NCBI RefSeq assembly: GCF_013522725.1
Contig: NZ_JAAMRF010000010.1
Coordinates: forward strand, 1-64,000
Direction of reading: 5' to 3'
DNA length: 64,000 nucleotides
Origin: Stutzerimonas azotifigens
Lineage (GTDB): Bacteria > Pseudomonadota > Gammaproteobacteria > Pseudomonadales > Pseudomonadaceae
The position numbers were made by a program, and so were the translations under genes. Below, piece by piece: positions 31,850 through 48,484 of this stretch. The notes beneath the pieces were generated by a model. That model saw only the letters and a list, made by a program, of their open reading frames with translations, made no database searches and was not told where the DNA came from. Numbering within the stretch: position 1 is the stretch's first letter; every line of letters begins with the position of its first letter.

Positions 31850-32605
31850 TCAGTTCCCTGCGGCGCGACAGATCGCACCGAATTCGTCCGCTTTCAGAGA
31901 GGCTCCACCAATGAGCCCCCCATCAATATCCGCCATCCCGAACAGCTCGGCCGCATTAGCAGCCTTTACGCTGCCACCATAGAGAATCCGAACGCCCTCG
32001 GCGATTTCAGCATCCTCTCGAGCCAGCTGCGCCCGAATGGCAGCGTGCACTTCCTGCGCCTGCTGTGGCGTTGCGGTCAGCCCCGACCCAATGGCCCAGA
32101 CCGGCTCATACGCCACAACCGCATCAACCAGAGCCGAGATACCCAAAGCGGACACCACGCCCCCCAGCTGACGCCCCACCACCTCAAGCGTCTGACCAGC
32201 CTCTCGCTGCTCGAGCGTTTCGCCCACACAGAGAATCGGCTTCAGACCACACGCCTTGGCAGCAGCAAACTTGCGGCAGACCACCTCATCGCTTTCACCC
32301 AGAATCAGGCGACGCTCCGAGTGACCGACCAGAACCCATTCACAGCCTGCATCTTGCAACTGCTCGACCGACTCTTCACCGGTCAAGGCGCCGAAGCCGC
32401 TTTCAACTGCGCAATCCTGCGCACCAACACCTAGCTGCGACCCGGAAAGACCTTCGACCACCTGGCTAACATGCAACGAACCAGGCAGCACCACGACTTC
32501 CACCGAAACAGGCATCGCCTGCTCGCACAACGACCGAATCAGCTCTGCGACGCTGGCGCGGGTACCGTTCATCTTCCAGTTACCAGCTACCAGTTGGCGA
32601 CGCAT
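31850..32605 (-). CDS. tpiA: Triosephosphate isomerase
   Basis: 251-aa TIM-barrel enzyme interconverting DHAP and glyceraldehyde-3-phosphate. Active-site residues are present: Lys in AGNWKMNG (about 11), His in VLVGHSERR (about 95), Glu in [11 protein letters not shown] (about 167), and the phosphate loop GGSVKAANA. It lies between glmM and secG, the standard Pseudomonas order. Confidence 0.97.
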   Translation of the reverse strand: MRRQLVAGNWKMNGTRASVAELIRSLCEQAMPVSVEVVVLPGSLHVSQVVEGLSGSQLGVGAQDCAVESGFGALTGEESVEQLQDAGCEWVLVGHSERRLILGESDEVVCRKFAAAKACGLKPILCVGETLEQREAGQTLEVVGRQLGGVVSALGISALVDAVVAYEPVWAIGSGLTATPQQAQEVHAAIRAQLAREDAEIAEGVRILYGGSVKAANAAELFGMADIDGGLIGGASLKADEFGAICRAAGN

Positions 32606-32670
32606 GCTTTACCCCGTCGGTCAAAGTGGGCGCAGATGTTACTCAAGAGAAAAACGCCTGGCAAGCCGAT

Positions 32671-34008
32671 TCATTCGCAAACTTCATTGACGACCTTAAC
32701 CAGCTGTTCGGCGTAGCCGCGCACCTGCCTTTCGTCGTCGCCTTCCACCATCACGCGCACCAGCGGTTCGGTGCCGGATTTGCGCAGCAGCACCCGGCCA
32801 CGGCCCGCCATTTTAGCGGTGACTTCGTCACAGGCAGCCTGCACGTCGGGATGCGAAACCGGGTCGCTACCCGCAGGGAAACGGACGTTGATCAGTACCT
32901 GCGGAAACTTCTTCAATGCTTGCCGCGCCTGCGCCAACGTCTGGTCCCGCCGGTGCAAGGCGAGCACCACCTGCAACGCCGCGATGATCGCGTCACCCGT
33001 GGTGACGTGCTGTCCACAGACGATATGGCCCGAGTTCTCCCCACCAAGCTGCCAGTTACGCTCGAGCATCTCAGCCATAACATAGCGGTCACCCACCTTG
33101 GCCCTGACGAAGGGGATATCAGCGTCCTTGAGCGCGAGCTCTAGGCCGAGATTACTCATCAGCGTACCGACCACACCACCTTCCAGCAGTCCTCTAGCCT
33201 TGAGATCGCTGGCGATGATGAAGAGCAGCTCGTCGCCATCCACGGCCATGCCGGTGTGATCGACCATCATCACTCGATCACCATCACCATCAAAAGCGAT
33301 ACCCAGATCGGCACCATGCTCGATGACAGCTTTCTGTAGCTGACCAACATGGGTTGAACCCACATTGGCATTGATGTTCAAGCCATCCGGATCGGCACCG
33401 ATGACCACCACCTGCGCGCCCAACTCGCGAAAGACATTGGGTGCAACCTTGTAGGTGGCCCCATGAGCACAATCGAGCACCACCTTCATTCCGGAGAAAT
33501 CGGTGCTGGTAGGCACGCTACTCTTGCAGAACTCGATGTACCGACCAGCCGCATCGTTGATCCGGGATGCCTTGCCCAACTGGGCGGACTCCGCCACCGT
33601 CATGGGTGCATCCAGTAGCTCCTCGATCATCAGCTCGAGCTCATCGGGCAGCTTGGTACCGCGACCGGAGAAAAACTTGATGCCATTGTCATGGTGCGGG
33701 TTATGCGAGGCGCTGATGACGATGCCCGCTTCGGCATGAAAGGTACGCGTGAGGTAAGCAATCGCCGGTGTCGGCATAGGACCCAGCAGCAACACATCCG
33801 CCCCGGCCGCCGAGAGACCGGCCTGGAGGGCCGACTCGAACATGTAGCCGGAAATCCGCGTGTCCTTGCCGATCAGGATGCGGCACTTGCCCTGCTTGCG
33901 AAACGCCATGCCTGCCGCCCAGCCGAGCTTCAGCATGAACTCCGGAGTAATGGGAAACTGGCCGACGTGACCACGAATACCGTCGGTACCGAAATATTTT
34001 CTGCTCAT
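32671..34008 (-). CDS. glmM: Phosphoglucosamine mutase
   Basis: 445-aa enzyme converting glucosamine-6-P to glucosamine-1-P for UDP-GlcNAc synthesis. The phosphoserine loop is [15 protein letters not shown] (Ser about 102), the metal loop [12 protein letters not shown], and the sugar/phosphate loops GENSGHIV and [15 protein letters not shown]. The start at [13 protein letters not shown] (34008) is conserved; the frame to 34044 adds unconserved residues that overlap folP. Confidence 0.97.
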   Translation of the reverse strand: MSRKYFGTDGIRGHVGQFPITPEFMLKLGWAAGMAFRKQGKCRILIGKDTRISGYMFESALQAGLSAAGADVLLLGPMPTPAIAYLTRTFHAEAGIVISASHNPHHDNGIKFFSGRGTKLPDELELMIEELLDAPMTVAESAQLGKASRINDAAGRYIEFCKSSVPTSTDFSGMKVVLDCAHGATYKVAPNVFRELGAQVVVIGADPDGLNINANVGSTHVGQLQKAVIEHGADLGIAFDGDGDRVMMVDHTGMAVDGDELLFIIASDLKARGLLEGGVVGTLMSNLGLELALKDADIPFVRAKVGDRYVMAEMLERNWQLGGENSGHIVCGQHVTTGDAIIAALQVVLALHRRDQTLAQARQALKKFPQVLINVRFPAGSDPVSHPDVQAACDEVTAKMAGRGRVLLRKSGTEPLVRVMVEGDDERQVRGYAEQLVKVVNEVCE

Positions 34009-34018
34009 TGTTCTGTTC

Positions 34019-34870
34019 CTAATCGGCGGCCATAACCGCAGCAATCATTCTGACCACATCCACTGTCTCGGCGACGTCATGAACCCGCAGTATTTGCGCG
34101 CCCTTTGCCGTAGCCAGTGCCGCCAGGGCCAGGCTGCCGTAGAGACGCTCACCCACTTCACGGCCGAGTGCCTGCCCAATCATCGTTTTGCGCGACACGC
34201 CAACCAGCAGCGGTCGACCCAGGCGATGCAACTGCTCAAGGTGCTTGAATAGGCAAAGGTTGTGTTCAAGGTTCTTGGCGAAGCCGAAACCGGGATCGAG
34301 GACAATGCGCTCCGGCGGTATCCCTGCGGCGGAACAGACATCCATCCGCGCCTCGAGGAAAGCCGCCACCTCAGCAACCACATCCTCATAAACGGCCTCA
34401 CGCTGCATGTCGCCCGGCTCACCGCGCATATGCATCAGGCAAACGGGCAAACCACTATCGGCCGCCGCATCCAGGGCACCGTCACGGCGTAGCGACCGCA
34501 CGTCATTGATAAGCCCGGCCCCGAGCCTTGCGCTCTCGCGTATGACCGATGGCGTGGAAGTGTCGACGGATACGATCACGTCCAGCTCATGAACAATGGC
34601 CTCGACTATTGGTGCAACGCGTTCCAGCTCCTCCAAAGCGGATACCGCACGCGCGCCTGGACGGGTCGACTCGCCACCGACATCTACAAGGGAAGCCCCT
34701 GCTCGCACCATCGCTTCAGCATGGCGCAGCGCGAAGTCGCGCGATGCGTAGCGGCCACCATCGGAAAACGAGTCGGGGGTAACGTTGAGAATGCCCATCA
34801 CGTGCGGACGGGATAAATCGAGAACCCGGTTGCCACAGGACAACCGGGTCGGGTGAAGCGCAGGCGCCAT
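34019..34870 (-). CDS. folP: Dihydropteroate synthase
   Basis: 283-aa folate-pathway enzyme joining p-aminobenzoate to dihydropterin pyrophosphate; the family is the target of sulfonamides. Signatures: [44 protein letters not shown] and [13 protein letters not shown]. It lies 9 bases after the ftsH stop and before glmM. No insertion of the kind known from sulfonamide resistance is evident, although resistance cannot be judged by eye. Confidence 0.95.
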   Translation of the reverse strand: MAPALHPTRLSCGNRVLDLSRPHVMGILNVTPDSFSDGGRYASRDFALRHAEAMVRAGASLVDVGGESTRPGARAVSALEELERVAPIVEAIVHELDVIVSVDTSTPSVIRESARLGAGLINDVRSLRRDGALDAAADSGLPVCLMHMRGEPGDMQREAVYEDVVAEVAAFLEARMDVCSAAGIPPERIVLDPGFGFAKNLEHNLCLFKHLEQLHRLGRPLLVGVSRKTMIGQALGREVGERLYGSLALAALATAKGAQILRVHDVAETVDVVRMIAAVMAAD

Positions 34871-34879
34871 GAAAGCCCC

Positions 34880-36793
34880 TTAGTGCTCGCCGGCTGGACC
34901 GCCGATGGGCGTTTCAGGGCGATCGGCATCAGGTTGGACAGGTGTGCCCGAAGCGCCGGAGCCACCGCCCTGCCAGTCGCGAGGTTCGCGAGGCGCACGA
35001 CCAGCCATGATGTCATTGATCTGGTCGGCATCGATGGTTTCGTACTTCATCAGCGCCTCGGCCATCATGTCGAGCTTGTCGCGGTTGTCAGAAAGGATCT
35101 GCTTCGCGGTGCCATAACACTGATCGATGATGCTGCGCACTTCGAGATCGATCATACGCGCGGTATCGGCCGAGACATTGGTGTGCTGGCTGCCGGCACT
35201 GCGGCCCAGAAACACTTCGCCTTCTTCCTCGGCATACATCAGCGGACCGAGCTTCTCAGAAAGGCCCCACTTGGTCACCATGTTCCGAGCCAGCTGGGTA
35301 GCACGCATGATGTCATTCGAGGCACCGGTGGTGACGCCTTCGAAGCCCAGCGTCATCTCTTCGGCGATACGTCCACCGAACAGCGAACAGATCTGGCTGA
35401 TCAGGGCACGCTTGGACAGACTGTAGCGGTCTTCCTCGGGCAGGAACATGGTCACACCCAGGGCACGGCCGCGCGGAATGATGGACACTTTGTAGACAGG
35501 ATCATGCTCGGGCACGACGCGTCCGACGATGGCATGACCAGCCTCATGATAAGCGGTGTTGAGCTTCTCCTTTTCGGACATGACCATGGTCTTGCGCTCT
35601 GCGCCCATCATGATCTTGTCCTTGGCCAGCTCGAACTCGCGCATATCGACCACACGCTTGTTGGAGCGCGCAGAGAACAGCGAAGCCTCGTTGACCAGGT
35701 TGGCAAGGTCGGCCCCTGAGAACCCAGGCGTACCGCGGGCAATAACGCCCGGATCGACGTTGTCGCCCAGCGGCACCTTGCGCATATGGACCTTGAGGAT
35801 CTGCTCGCGCCCGCGGATATCCGGCAGGCCGACCACGACCTGGCGGTCGAAACGACCAGGACGCAGCAGCGCCGGATCGAGTACGTCGGGACGGTTGGTC
35901 GCGGCGATCACGATGATGCCATCGTTCATTTCGAAGCCATCCATCTCGACCAGCAACTGGTTGAGGGTTTGCTCGCGCTCGTCATGACCACCGCCGAGAC
36001 CGGCGCCACGGTGGCGACCGACCGCATCGATCTCATCGATGAAGATGATGCAGGGTGCGTGCTTCTTGGCTTGATCGAACATGTCACGCACACGGGAAGC
36101 ACCCACACCAACGAACATCTCGACGAAGTCCGAACCGGAAATAGTGAAGAACGGCACCTTGGCTTCGCCTGCCACGGCCTTGGCCAGCAGGGTCTTACCG
36201 GTACCCGGCGAACCCACCATGAGCACGCCGCGCGGGATGCGGCCGCCAAGGCGCTGGAACTTGCCTGGGTCACGCAGGAATTCGACCAGCTCGCTGACCT
36301 CTTCCTTGGCCTCGTCGCAGCCGGCGACGTCGGCGAATGTAGTTTTGACCTGATCTTCGGACAGCAGGCGCGCCTTGCTCTTGCCGAAACTCATCGGCCC
36401 GCCCTTGCCGCCGGCTCCGCCCTGCATCTGGCGCATGAAGAACATGAACACCGCGATGATCACAAGGATCGGGAAGCTCGCTACCAGCAGCTGAGTCCAG
36501 ATGCTCTGCTGCTCGGGCTGCTTGCCTTCGATGACCACGTTGTTGTTGATCAGATCGCCGATCAGACCGCCGTCCTGGATGGCAGGGCGTACCGTCTTGA
36601 ACGAGTCGCCATCGGTGCGCCGACCGGTAATGACGAAGCCGTCGACCGTTACGCGCTCGACGCGACCCTCGCGGACCTGCTCAAGGAAGTCCGAATAATT
36701 CAGCGTCTGTTGCTCGGCCGGGCTGGAAAAGTTGTTCATCACCGTCACCAGTACGGCGGCAATGATCAACCAAAGAATGAGGTTTTTCGCCAT
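34880..36793 (-). CDS. ftsH: ATP-dependent zinc metalloprotease FtsH
   Basis: 637-aa membrane-bound AAA protease. Two N-terminal membrane helices (about 4-22 and 100-120) flank a periplasmic domain. Walker A is GSPGTGKT (about 198); most relatives have GPPGTGKT, a tolerated position. Walker B is [13 protein letters not shown], the SRH region [20 protein letters not shown], and zinc motif HEAGH (about 420). The Gly/Pro-rich tail ends IGGPAGEH. The start at MAKNLILW (36793) is the conserved one. The gene normally following rlmE, it is here next to a decayed rlmE. Confidence 0.96.
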   Translation of the reverse strand: MAKNLILWLIIAAVLVTVMNNFSSPAEQQTLNYSDFLEQVREGRVERVTVDGFVITGRRTDGDSFKTVRPAIQDGGLIGDLINNNVVIEGKQPEQQSIWTQLLVASFPILVIIAVFMFFMRQMQGGAGGKGGPMSFGKSKARLLSEDQVKTTFADVAGCDEAKEEVSELVEFLRDPGKFQRLGGRIPRGVLMVGSPGTGKTLLAKAVAGEAKVPFFTISGSDFVEMFVGVGASRVRDMFDQAKKHAPCIIFIDEIDAVGRHRGAGLGGGHDEREQTLNQLLVEMDGFEMNDGIIVIAATNRPDVLDPALLRPGRFDRQVVVGLPDIRGREQILKVHMRKVPLGDNVDPGVIARGTPGFSGADLANLVNEASLFSARSNKRVVDMREFELAKDKIMMGAERKTMVMSEKEKLNTAYHEAGHAIVGRVVPEHDPVYKVSIIPRGRALGVTMFLPEEDRYSLSKRALISQICSLFGGRIAEEMTLGFEGVTTGASNDIMRATQLARNMVTKWGLSEKLGPLMYAEEEGEVFLGRSAGSQHTNVSADTARMIDLEVRSIIDQCYGTAKQILSDNRDKLDMMAEALMKYETIDADQINDIMAGRAPREPRDWQGGGSGASGTPVQPDADRPETPIGGPAGEH

Positions 36794-37019
36794 GTCGTTC
36801 AATTAACTACCCTCTGGAGCGAGCCCATTATCGTCGGGCCCGCATGACGGCCGGTTGGTTGCTCGGCCTAACTTACTACACTACGCGCCGGGGCTGGCAG
36901 ACTGTCTGTAACCCTTTATGAGGGTCGAACCCTCTGTGAGACCCATCGTTGCCGCAGAGGTGCCGAGCGCCAACAAAATTAGCGCACCACACTTTTCAGC
37001 CTACAGCGCAGCGCTCATG

Positions 37020-37416
37020 GGGCATGAAACCGCGAGCCAGCAGTGTTGCTCGCGGGAGAGATCCCTGGAACAACGGTTTGCGCATCTGCAGCTTGTCGCG
37101 GTTCTGGCGACCTTTCGCAGGTAGGCATCTAAGCCCTCCCCTTGGAAGATCTTGATCGGGAAATCACCTCCCGGCGCCAATACCCGACTGATCGGCGGCT
37201 CTCACCCCTCATATTGGGGGCCATCTCAGAAATCACAAGGCCTACCGGATTTTTTACCAACGGCCTCGAGATCCGAGCGGACACGGTATCTTCGGTGAAT
37301 TGTCCTGGATGAAGGTCACGCCGGAAATACTACCCATCGAAGGATATTCGAAGCGATCATCCGCCGCGTTCACCGACATGCTCCTTGAGCACCGGAGCTG
37401 GGCTTGAGCGTGCCAA
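37020..37416 (-). pseudogene. rlmE: Decayed rlmE (23S rRNA U2552 2'-O-methyltransferase)
   Basis: The 36803-37590 gap is where rlmE (ftsJ) normally lies, and no intact frame exists on the minus strand. Read there, fragments of RlmE appear in order but in different frames. They are: LARS then LKEH (37416-37370, start codon now TTG); a SMDSISGVTFIQ-like stretch and FTEDTV (about 37345-37287); NPVGLVISEMAPN (37251-37213), in which the catalytic Asp of the family's SDMAPN motif is Glu; LAPGGDFPIKIFQGEGLDAYL (37180-37118); DKLQMRKP; and SRDLSREQ then LARGF at the end. About 230 bp are missing relative to a normal gene of about 620 bp. Multiple frameshifts and deletions exclude a functional product. 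Confidence 0.85.
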
Positions 37417-37590
37417 ACTATTACCTCACCTGTGCGGCCAGAGGCCTCTCGGTTACACTAGCCGACCGCTGAAGCTGCTTGTGCCGGCCGAGGAAAGAGC
37501 CGGGCATCTGCCTCTGCACCTTCGCCTGCAACCGCCTATCATTTCGGCTATCAAAGCCACCGTTCTGAAGATTCACGCAAGGGTCGAATT

Positions 37591-37902
37591 ATGCCGCTCA
37601 CCAACGAGCAGAAGAAACGCTTCAAATCCATCGGCCATCATCTCAAGCCCGTGCTGATCGTAGCCGAAAACGGACTGACCGAAGGCGTACAGGCCGAACT
37701 GGATCGCGCCCTGAGCGATCATGAGCTGATCAAGGTGCAGTTTCGCATTACCGAGCGCGACGACCGCCGCGCCTTGATGGACGCACTCTGCGAAGCGGGT
37801 AACTGCGAGCTCGTACAGTCCATCGGCAAGATGGCGTTGGTCTACCGCCGCAACCCCAAGGTAAACAAGCAGCTTTCCAACGTTTTCCGCCACGAAGCCT
37901 GA
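37591..37902 (+). CDS. yhbY: YhbY-family RNA-binding protein (CRM domain)
   Basis: 103-aa CRM-domain protein associated with pre-50S ribosomal particles. Signature: PLTNEQKKRFKSIGHHLKPVLIVAENGL, ELIKVQFRITERDDRRAL and GKMALVYRRNP (the GxxG-like loop region). AAGGGT precedes the ATG. It is divergent from ftsH/rlmE in this genus, and here it faces the rlmE pseudogene. The loss of rlmE did not disturb this frame. Confidence 0.92.
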   Translation: MPLTNEQKKRFKSIGHHLKPVLIVAENGLTEGVQAELDRALSDHELIKVQFRITERDDRRALMDALCEAGNCELVQSIGKMALVYRRNPKVNKQLSNVFRHEA

Positions 37903-37918
37903 GGCGCGAGCGATCGTC

Positions 37919-38335
37919 TCAACGCCCGGCGCTCGCAACAGGCGCCGGGTCGGCAGATTGCCCGGGCACCGGCTGGAGCACCAGCAACAGTCCGCACACC
38001 GCCATCGCCAAGTAGCTGAATACCTGCCAGTAAGGTGAGTCGAACCAGCCGGCGAGTCCCGCATGATGGCTCGCCGCAAGCCCCAGCACCGTCAACAACA
38101 ACTGACCCCGCAGATCGGCGCGTAGCGCCGTGAAGCCGAGCGCCTGCACCAGAACCAGCAGCTGCAACAGCGCGCAGAATGCGGCGAACCCGATCATCAG
38201 AGGCCGCAAGCCATTGGCGACTTCCTCCACCAGTAACGGCGCCAGGCCAATCTTGCCGAGCGCAGGCAGGACGACGAATTGCAACAACCAGAGGCCGCCG
38301 ACCCAGAACGTCTGTGCCAGCTGCCAACTGATCAT
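37919..38335 (-). CDS. DUF4149 integral membrane protein
   Basis: 138-aa protein with about four membrane helices (WQLAQTFWVGGLWLLQFVVLP; IGFAALFALLQLLVLVQAL-like; LLLTVLGLAASHH; VFSYLAMAVCGLLLVLQP). The conserved first motif matches DUF4149 proteins located beside greA in Pseudomonas. I prefer the start at MISWQLAQT (38335), since the longer frame to 38380 overlaps greA. Function unknown. Confidence 0.78.
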   Translation of the reverse strand: MISWQLAQTFWVGGLWLLQFVVLPALGKIGLAPLLVEEVANGLRPLMIGFAAFCALLQLLVLVQALGFTALRADLRGQLLLTVLGLAASHHAGLAGWFDSPYWQVFSYLAMAVCGLLLVLQPVPGQSADPAPVASAGR

Positions 38336-38357
38336 TCCGGCCCGCAACGGGCGATGG

Positions 38358-38830
38358 TCAGACGTGCCGGACTTCGACAATCTCGTACTCGACTACGCCG
38401 CTTGGTGTCTTGACGGCAACGACGTCACCCTCCTCCTTGCCGATCAGGGCGCGCGCGATCGGTGAACTCACCGACAGCTTGCCCTTCTTGATATCGGCCT
38501 CGTCGTCACCGACGATCTGGTAGGTCACCGTCTCGTCGGTCTCGACGTTGGCGATATCCACGGTGGTGCCGAAGATCACCTTGCCGGTCGGCGTAATGTT
38601 GGCGATATCGATCACCTGCGCATTCTGCAGGCGCCCTTCGATATCGCGGATACGCGCCTCAACCATTCCTTGCTGCTCGCGGGCGGCGTGGTATTCGGCA
38701 TTCTCTTTCAGATCCCCCAACTCACGTGCTTCGGCGATCGCCTGGGTGATCTGCGGGCGTAGTTCGGTCTTGAGGTGCCTGAGTTCTTCTTCCAGGGCGC
38801 GCGCGCCCTGGACGGTCATTGGGAACTTGG

Positions 38831-38834
<4 letters not shown>
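38358..38834 (-). CDS. greA: Transcription elongation factor GreA
   Basis: 158-aa RNA-polymerase secondary-channel factor that rescues arrested complexes. The N-terminal coiled coil ([48 protein letters not shown]) carries the acidic tip at DLKENAEY. The C-terminal FKBP-like domain ends YEIVEVRHV. Its ATG overlaps the carB stop (ATGA), so it is translationally coupled to carAB. Confidence 0.96.
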
Positions 38835-42052
<3,218 letters not shown>

Positions 42053-42196
42053 GGTCTTCTCTCGAATCTTCGGTCAGTCGGCGCGAGGTGTTGCGTATCG
42101 CTTCACGCCTGGAGACAGGCTCGCCGAACTGCAAATGTTCTGTTCATCGCGCGTCGGCCTCGCCGCCGACACGCGTGTAGCGCCGGGCCGGTGAGT

Positions 42197-43333
42197 TCAG
42201 CGGCGCTGGGCCATGGCCTCGATGAAGCGGTCGAACAGGGGCGCCACATCGTGCGGCCCTGGACTGGCTTCAGGATGCCCCTGGAAGCTGAACGCGGCGC
42301 GGTCGGTCAACTCGATACCCTGCAGGGTGCCGTCGAACAGCGACTTATGGGTGGCCCGCACATTCGAGGGCAGGCTCGCCTCGTCTACCGCAAACCCATG
42401 GTTCTGGCTGGTGATCATCACCACGCCGGTCTTCAGATCCTGCACCGGGTGGTTGGCGCCGTGGTGTCCGTTGGGCATCTTGACGGTCCTCGCGCCAGCG
42501 GCAAGCGCCAGCAACTGATGACCGAGGCAGATGCCAAATACCGGAATTTCGGTTTTCAGCAGCTGCTGTATCGCCCGGATGGCGTAGTCGCACGGCTCAG
42601 GATCACCCGGGCCGTTGGCCAGCAGGATACCGTCAGGATTGAGCGCCAGCGCGTCTTCGGCTGTCGATTGCGCCGGCAGCACCGTCAGGCGGCACCCGCG
42701 CGCGACCAGCATGCGCAGGATGTTGTACTTGACGCCGTAGTCGAAGGCGACAACGTGGTAAGGCAGGTCGCCAGCCTCGATTTCTTCGTGCCGGTTGCTG
42801 CTCAGGCACCACACGCTCGAACGCCACTCATACGCTTCCTTGACACTGACCTCCTTGGCCAGGTCCATGCCCTTGAGGCCTGGAAACGCTCGCGCAGCTT
42901 CCAGCGCCGCTTCTTCGCTGACGTTGTCGCCGGCCAGGATGCAGCCGTTCTGGGCGCCTTTCTCGCGCAGAATGCGGGTCAGTCGACGCGTATCGATCCC
43001 GGCGATCGCAACGGTATTGTTGGCCTTCAGGTACTCGGGCAATGACTGCTGATTGCGCCAGTTGCTGGCTATCAAGGGCAGGTCGCGAATGACCAGCCCG
43101 GCGGACCAGACCTTGAAGGACTCGGCGTCCTCCGGGTTGGTGCCGGTATTGCCGATGTGCGGATAGGTCAGCGTAACGATCTGCTTTGCATAGGAAGGAT
43201 CGGTAAGGATCTCCTGATAGCCGGTCATGGCGGTGTTGAACACCACCTCACCGGTGGTCTGGCCGTCGGCGCCGATGGATTCGCCGCGAAAGATGCTGCC
43301 GTCGGCAAGGGCGAGTATGGCTGGCTTAGTCAA
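42197..43333 (-). CDS. carA: Carbamoyl-phosphate synthase small (glutaminase) subunit
   Basis: 378-aa glutamine amidotransferase subunit delivering ammonia to CarB. The class I GATase nucleophile is in [14 protein letters not shown] (about 270), with His and Glu in [10 protein letters not shown]. The start is a TTG at 43333 with an ideal GGAGGT five bases upstream. The in-frame ATG at 43402 lies inside the leader and would add 23 unconserved residues. A leader with hairpin and short ORF precedes it. Confidence 0.95.
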   Translation of the reverse strand: MTKPAILALADGSIFRGESIGADGQTTGEVVFNTAMTGYQEILTDPSYAKQIVTLTYPHIGNTGTNPEDAESFKVWSAGLVIRDLPLIASNWRNQQSLPEYLKANNTVAIAGIDTRRLTRILREKGAQNGCILAGDNVSEEAALEAARAFPGLKGMDLAKEVSVKEAYEWRSSVWCLSSNRHEEIEAGDLPYHVVAFDYGVKYNILRMLVARGCRLTVLPAQSTAEDALALNPDGILLANGPGDPEPCDYAIRAIQQLLKTEIPVFGICLGHQLLALAAGARTVKMPNGHHGANHPVQDLKTGVVMITSQNHGFAVDEASLPSNVRATHKSLFDGTLQGIELTDRAAFSFQGHPEASPGPHDVAPLFDRFIEAMAQRR

Positions 43334-43427
43334 GAGACCTCCGTAGATCAAGGCTGAAGCAGACGCAGATTGCAAAAAAGCGGGATGACGTGTGAAAGTC
43401 ATCCCGCTTTTTATTTATTCGAGCCAT
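43326..43427 (-). CDS. Putative 33-aa carA leader peptide overlapping the carA start
   Basis: ATG at 43427, stop TAA at 43326-43328, eight bases inside carA in another frame. It spans the whole terminator-like hairpin at 43374-43412 and the carA ribosome-binding site. The peptide begins [10 protein letters not shown]; its middle codons are pyrimidine-rich (TTT TTT ... TGC GTC TGC TTC). Only a weak ribosome-binding site is visible. A translated leader of this form could couple ribosome movement to termination or to carA initiation. Coding status is inference. Confidence 0.4.
   Translation of the reverse strand: MARINKKRDDFHTSSRFFAICVCFSLDLRRSLD
43374..43412 (-). terminator. Attenuator-like hairpin in the carA leader
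   Basis: AAAAAAGCGGGATGAC (43374-43389) pairs with GTCATCCCGCTTTTT (43398-43412) around an 8-base loop, with T-runs in both directions. It lies 41 bases before the carA TTG and about 115 bases past the dapB stop. It could terminate dapB transcripts, act as an attenuator for carAB, or both. Confidence 0.8.
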
Positions 43428-43526
43428 TTCTGCGTAACTTTTAGTGGACACACTAAAGCGGGCAGCTTACAGAAAAACTCGTTTCCGGTCCAACCGAAAT
43501 ACAGGCAAACGCCAGATAACCGCCGT

Positions 43527-45523
<1,997 letters not shown>

Positions 45524-45566
45524 AACTTTCCTGAACCCTCAATTTCGTACCCTCCAGACGCGCCGA

Positions 45567-45617
45567 CGCGGGAGCAAGCCCCCGCGCAGCGGTCGTGCCT
45601 GTGCGGGAACATCCCGC
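45567..45617. repeat. REP-like palindromes between dnaK and dnaJ
   Basis: CGCGGGAGCAAGCCCCCGCG (45567-45586) is followed by GCGGGA-ACA-TCCCGC (45603-45617). The GCGGG...GCTTGCTCCCGC form is that of the dispersed extragenic palindromes common in Pseudomonas genomes. They lie inside an operon and might modulate mRNA stability between dnaK and dnaJ. Confidence 0.6.
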
Positions 45618-45693
45618 CACAAGCTGGAGCGACAGGCAGCGGCGCGTTTGTCAGCCGCTGCATTCCCCATCCCAAGGGGTCACAAGCCGTAGC

Positions 45694-47604
<1,911 letters not shown>

Positions 47605-47678
47605 TTACTTTCTCCGAAAACCTTTGATTGTTCCGCGCCTGTCTACCGGCTGCGGTAATACAAAAACGCTTGACTTAC

Positions 47679-47706
47679 AAATGGGGTCGCGACGGCGTAT
47701 TTCAAG
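47679..47706 (-). promoter_or_regulatory. Sigma-32 heat-shock promoter for dnaK
   Basis: The minus strand reads CTTGAAA (47700-47706), a 13-bp spacer and CCCCATTT (47679-47686), essentially the sigma-32 consensus. The -35 overlaps the grpE stop codon. The distance to the dnaK start is about 75 bp. Confidence 0.85.
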
Positions 47707-48271
47707 CCTTCTCGTCGATCGAAGGCGGGGTCTGTGCCGGGGCCTTGCTGACCACGACCATCGCCGGACGCAGCAGGCGGCCGTTGAGCATGTAACCCTT
47801 CTGGAACACCTTGAGCACGCTGCCCGGCTCGGCATGGGTGCTTTCTTCCATGGCCATCGCCTGGTGATGCTCGGGATTGAAGGGCTCGCCATGCGGGTCC
47901 AATGCAACCAGCTGATAACGGCCCAGGGTGTCGATCAGCAACTTGAGGGTCAGCTCGACGCCTTCGCGCATCGGCTTGATCGCCTCGTCGTCGGGGTTCG
48001 ACAGCTCCAGACCGCGCTCCAGGCTGTCGACTACCGACAGCAGGTCACCGGCGAATTTCTCCAGGGCGAATTTGTGCGCCTTCTCGACATCCTGCTCGGC
48101 GCGCCGGCGGATGTTCTGCAGCTCGGCGGCAACGCGCAGGGACTGATCCTGCGCAGCGGCCAACTGCTCTTCAAGCGATTGAATCCGGGCCACCAGATCC
48201 TCGGTGACTTCCACTTCGGGATTTACTTTCACTTCAGGGGACGGATTGTCCAGATTCTGCTCGTCAGCCAT
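47702..48271 (-). CDS. grpE: Nucleotide exchange factor GrpE
   Basis: 189-aa DnaK cochaperone. It has a long N-terminal coiled coil ([45 protein letters not shown]) and the C-terminal beta domain ([48 protein letters not shown]). It is first of grpE-dnaK-dnaJ, with its own sigma-32 promoter about 50 bases upstream. Confidence 0.96.
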   Translation of the reverse strand: MADEQNLDNPSPEVKVNPEVEVTEDLVARIQSLEEQLAAAQDQSLRVAAELQNIRRRAEQDVEKAHKFALEKFAGDLLSVVDSLERGLELSNPDDEAIKPMREGVELTLKLLIDTLGRYQLVALDPHGEPFNPEHHQAMAMEESTHAEPGSVLKVFQKGYMLNGRLLRPAMVVVSKAPAQTPPSIDEKA

Positions 48272-48322
48272 GCGCTCCTCCTATCGATACGTCTGCGGGT
48301 AGCAACCCGCGCTTGTGCGGCT

Positions 48323-48350
48323 ATATGGGGGCGCGATCAATGGCTTCAAG
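48323..48350 (-). promoter_or_regulatory. Sigma-32 heat-shock promoter for grpE
   Basis: The minus strand shows CTTGAAG (48344-48350), a 13-bp spacer and CCCCATAT (48323-48330). The spacing is identical to that of the dnaK promoter. It drives grpE-dnaK-dnaJ under heat shock. Confidence 0.85.
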
Positions 48351-48443
48351 GGCTTTCCATTCATTAACCCTGCAGCACGTCGGGATAACTGGAATTCCCT
48401 GACAGACATCACGACCAGGCGCTTGCTGGCCTCGGCAAAACCA

Positions 48444-48459
48444 CTGTATAAATAGCCAG
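48444..48459 (+). promoter_or_regulatory. LexA (SOS) box upstream of recN
   Basis: CTGTATAAATAGCCAG has the CTG-N10-CAG LexA form and lies 25 bp before the recN ATG. recN is a classical SOS gene, so the box fits. Its position would put LexA across the core promoter or start region. Confidence 0.8.
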
Positions 48460-48484
48460 CCATAACAACTTCGGGAGCCCCTCG

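Noticed and set aside
34880..36793. FtsH Walker A GSPGTGKT as a disabling mutation
   Set aside because: The changed position is variable in P-loops (GxxGxGKT); all catalytic residues are intact.
36920..36945. A tRNA T-arm-like string (AGGGTCGAACCCTC) near ftsH
   Set aside because: No acceptor, D or anticodon arms can be drawn around it.
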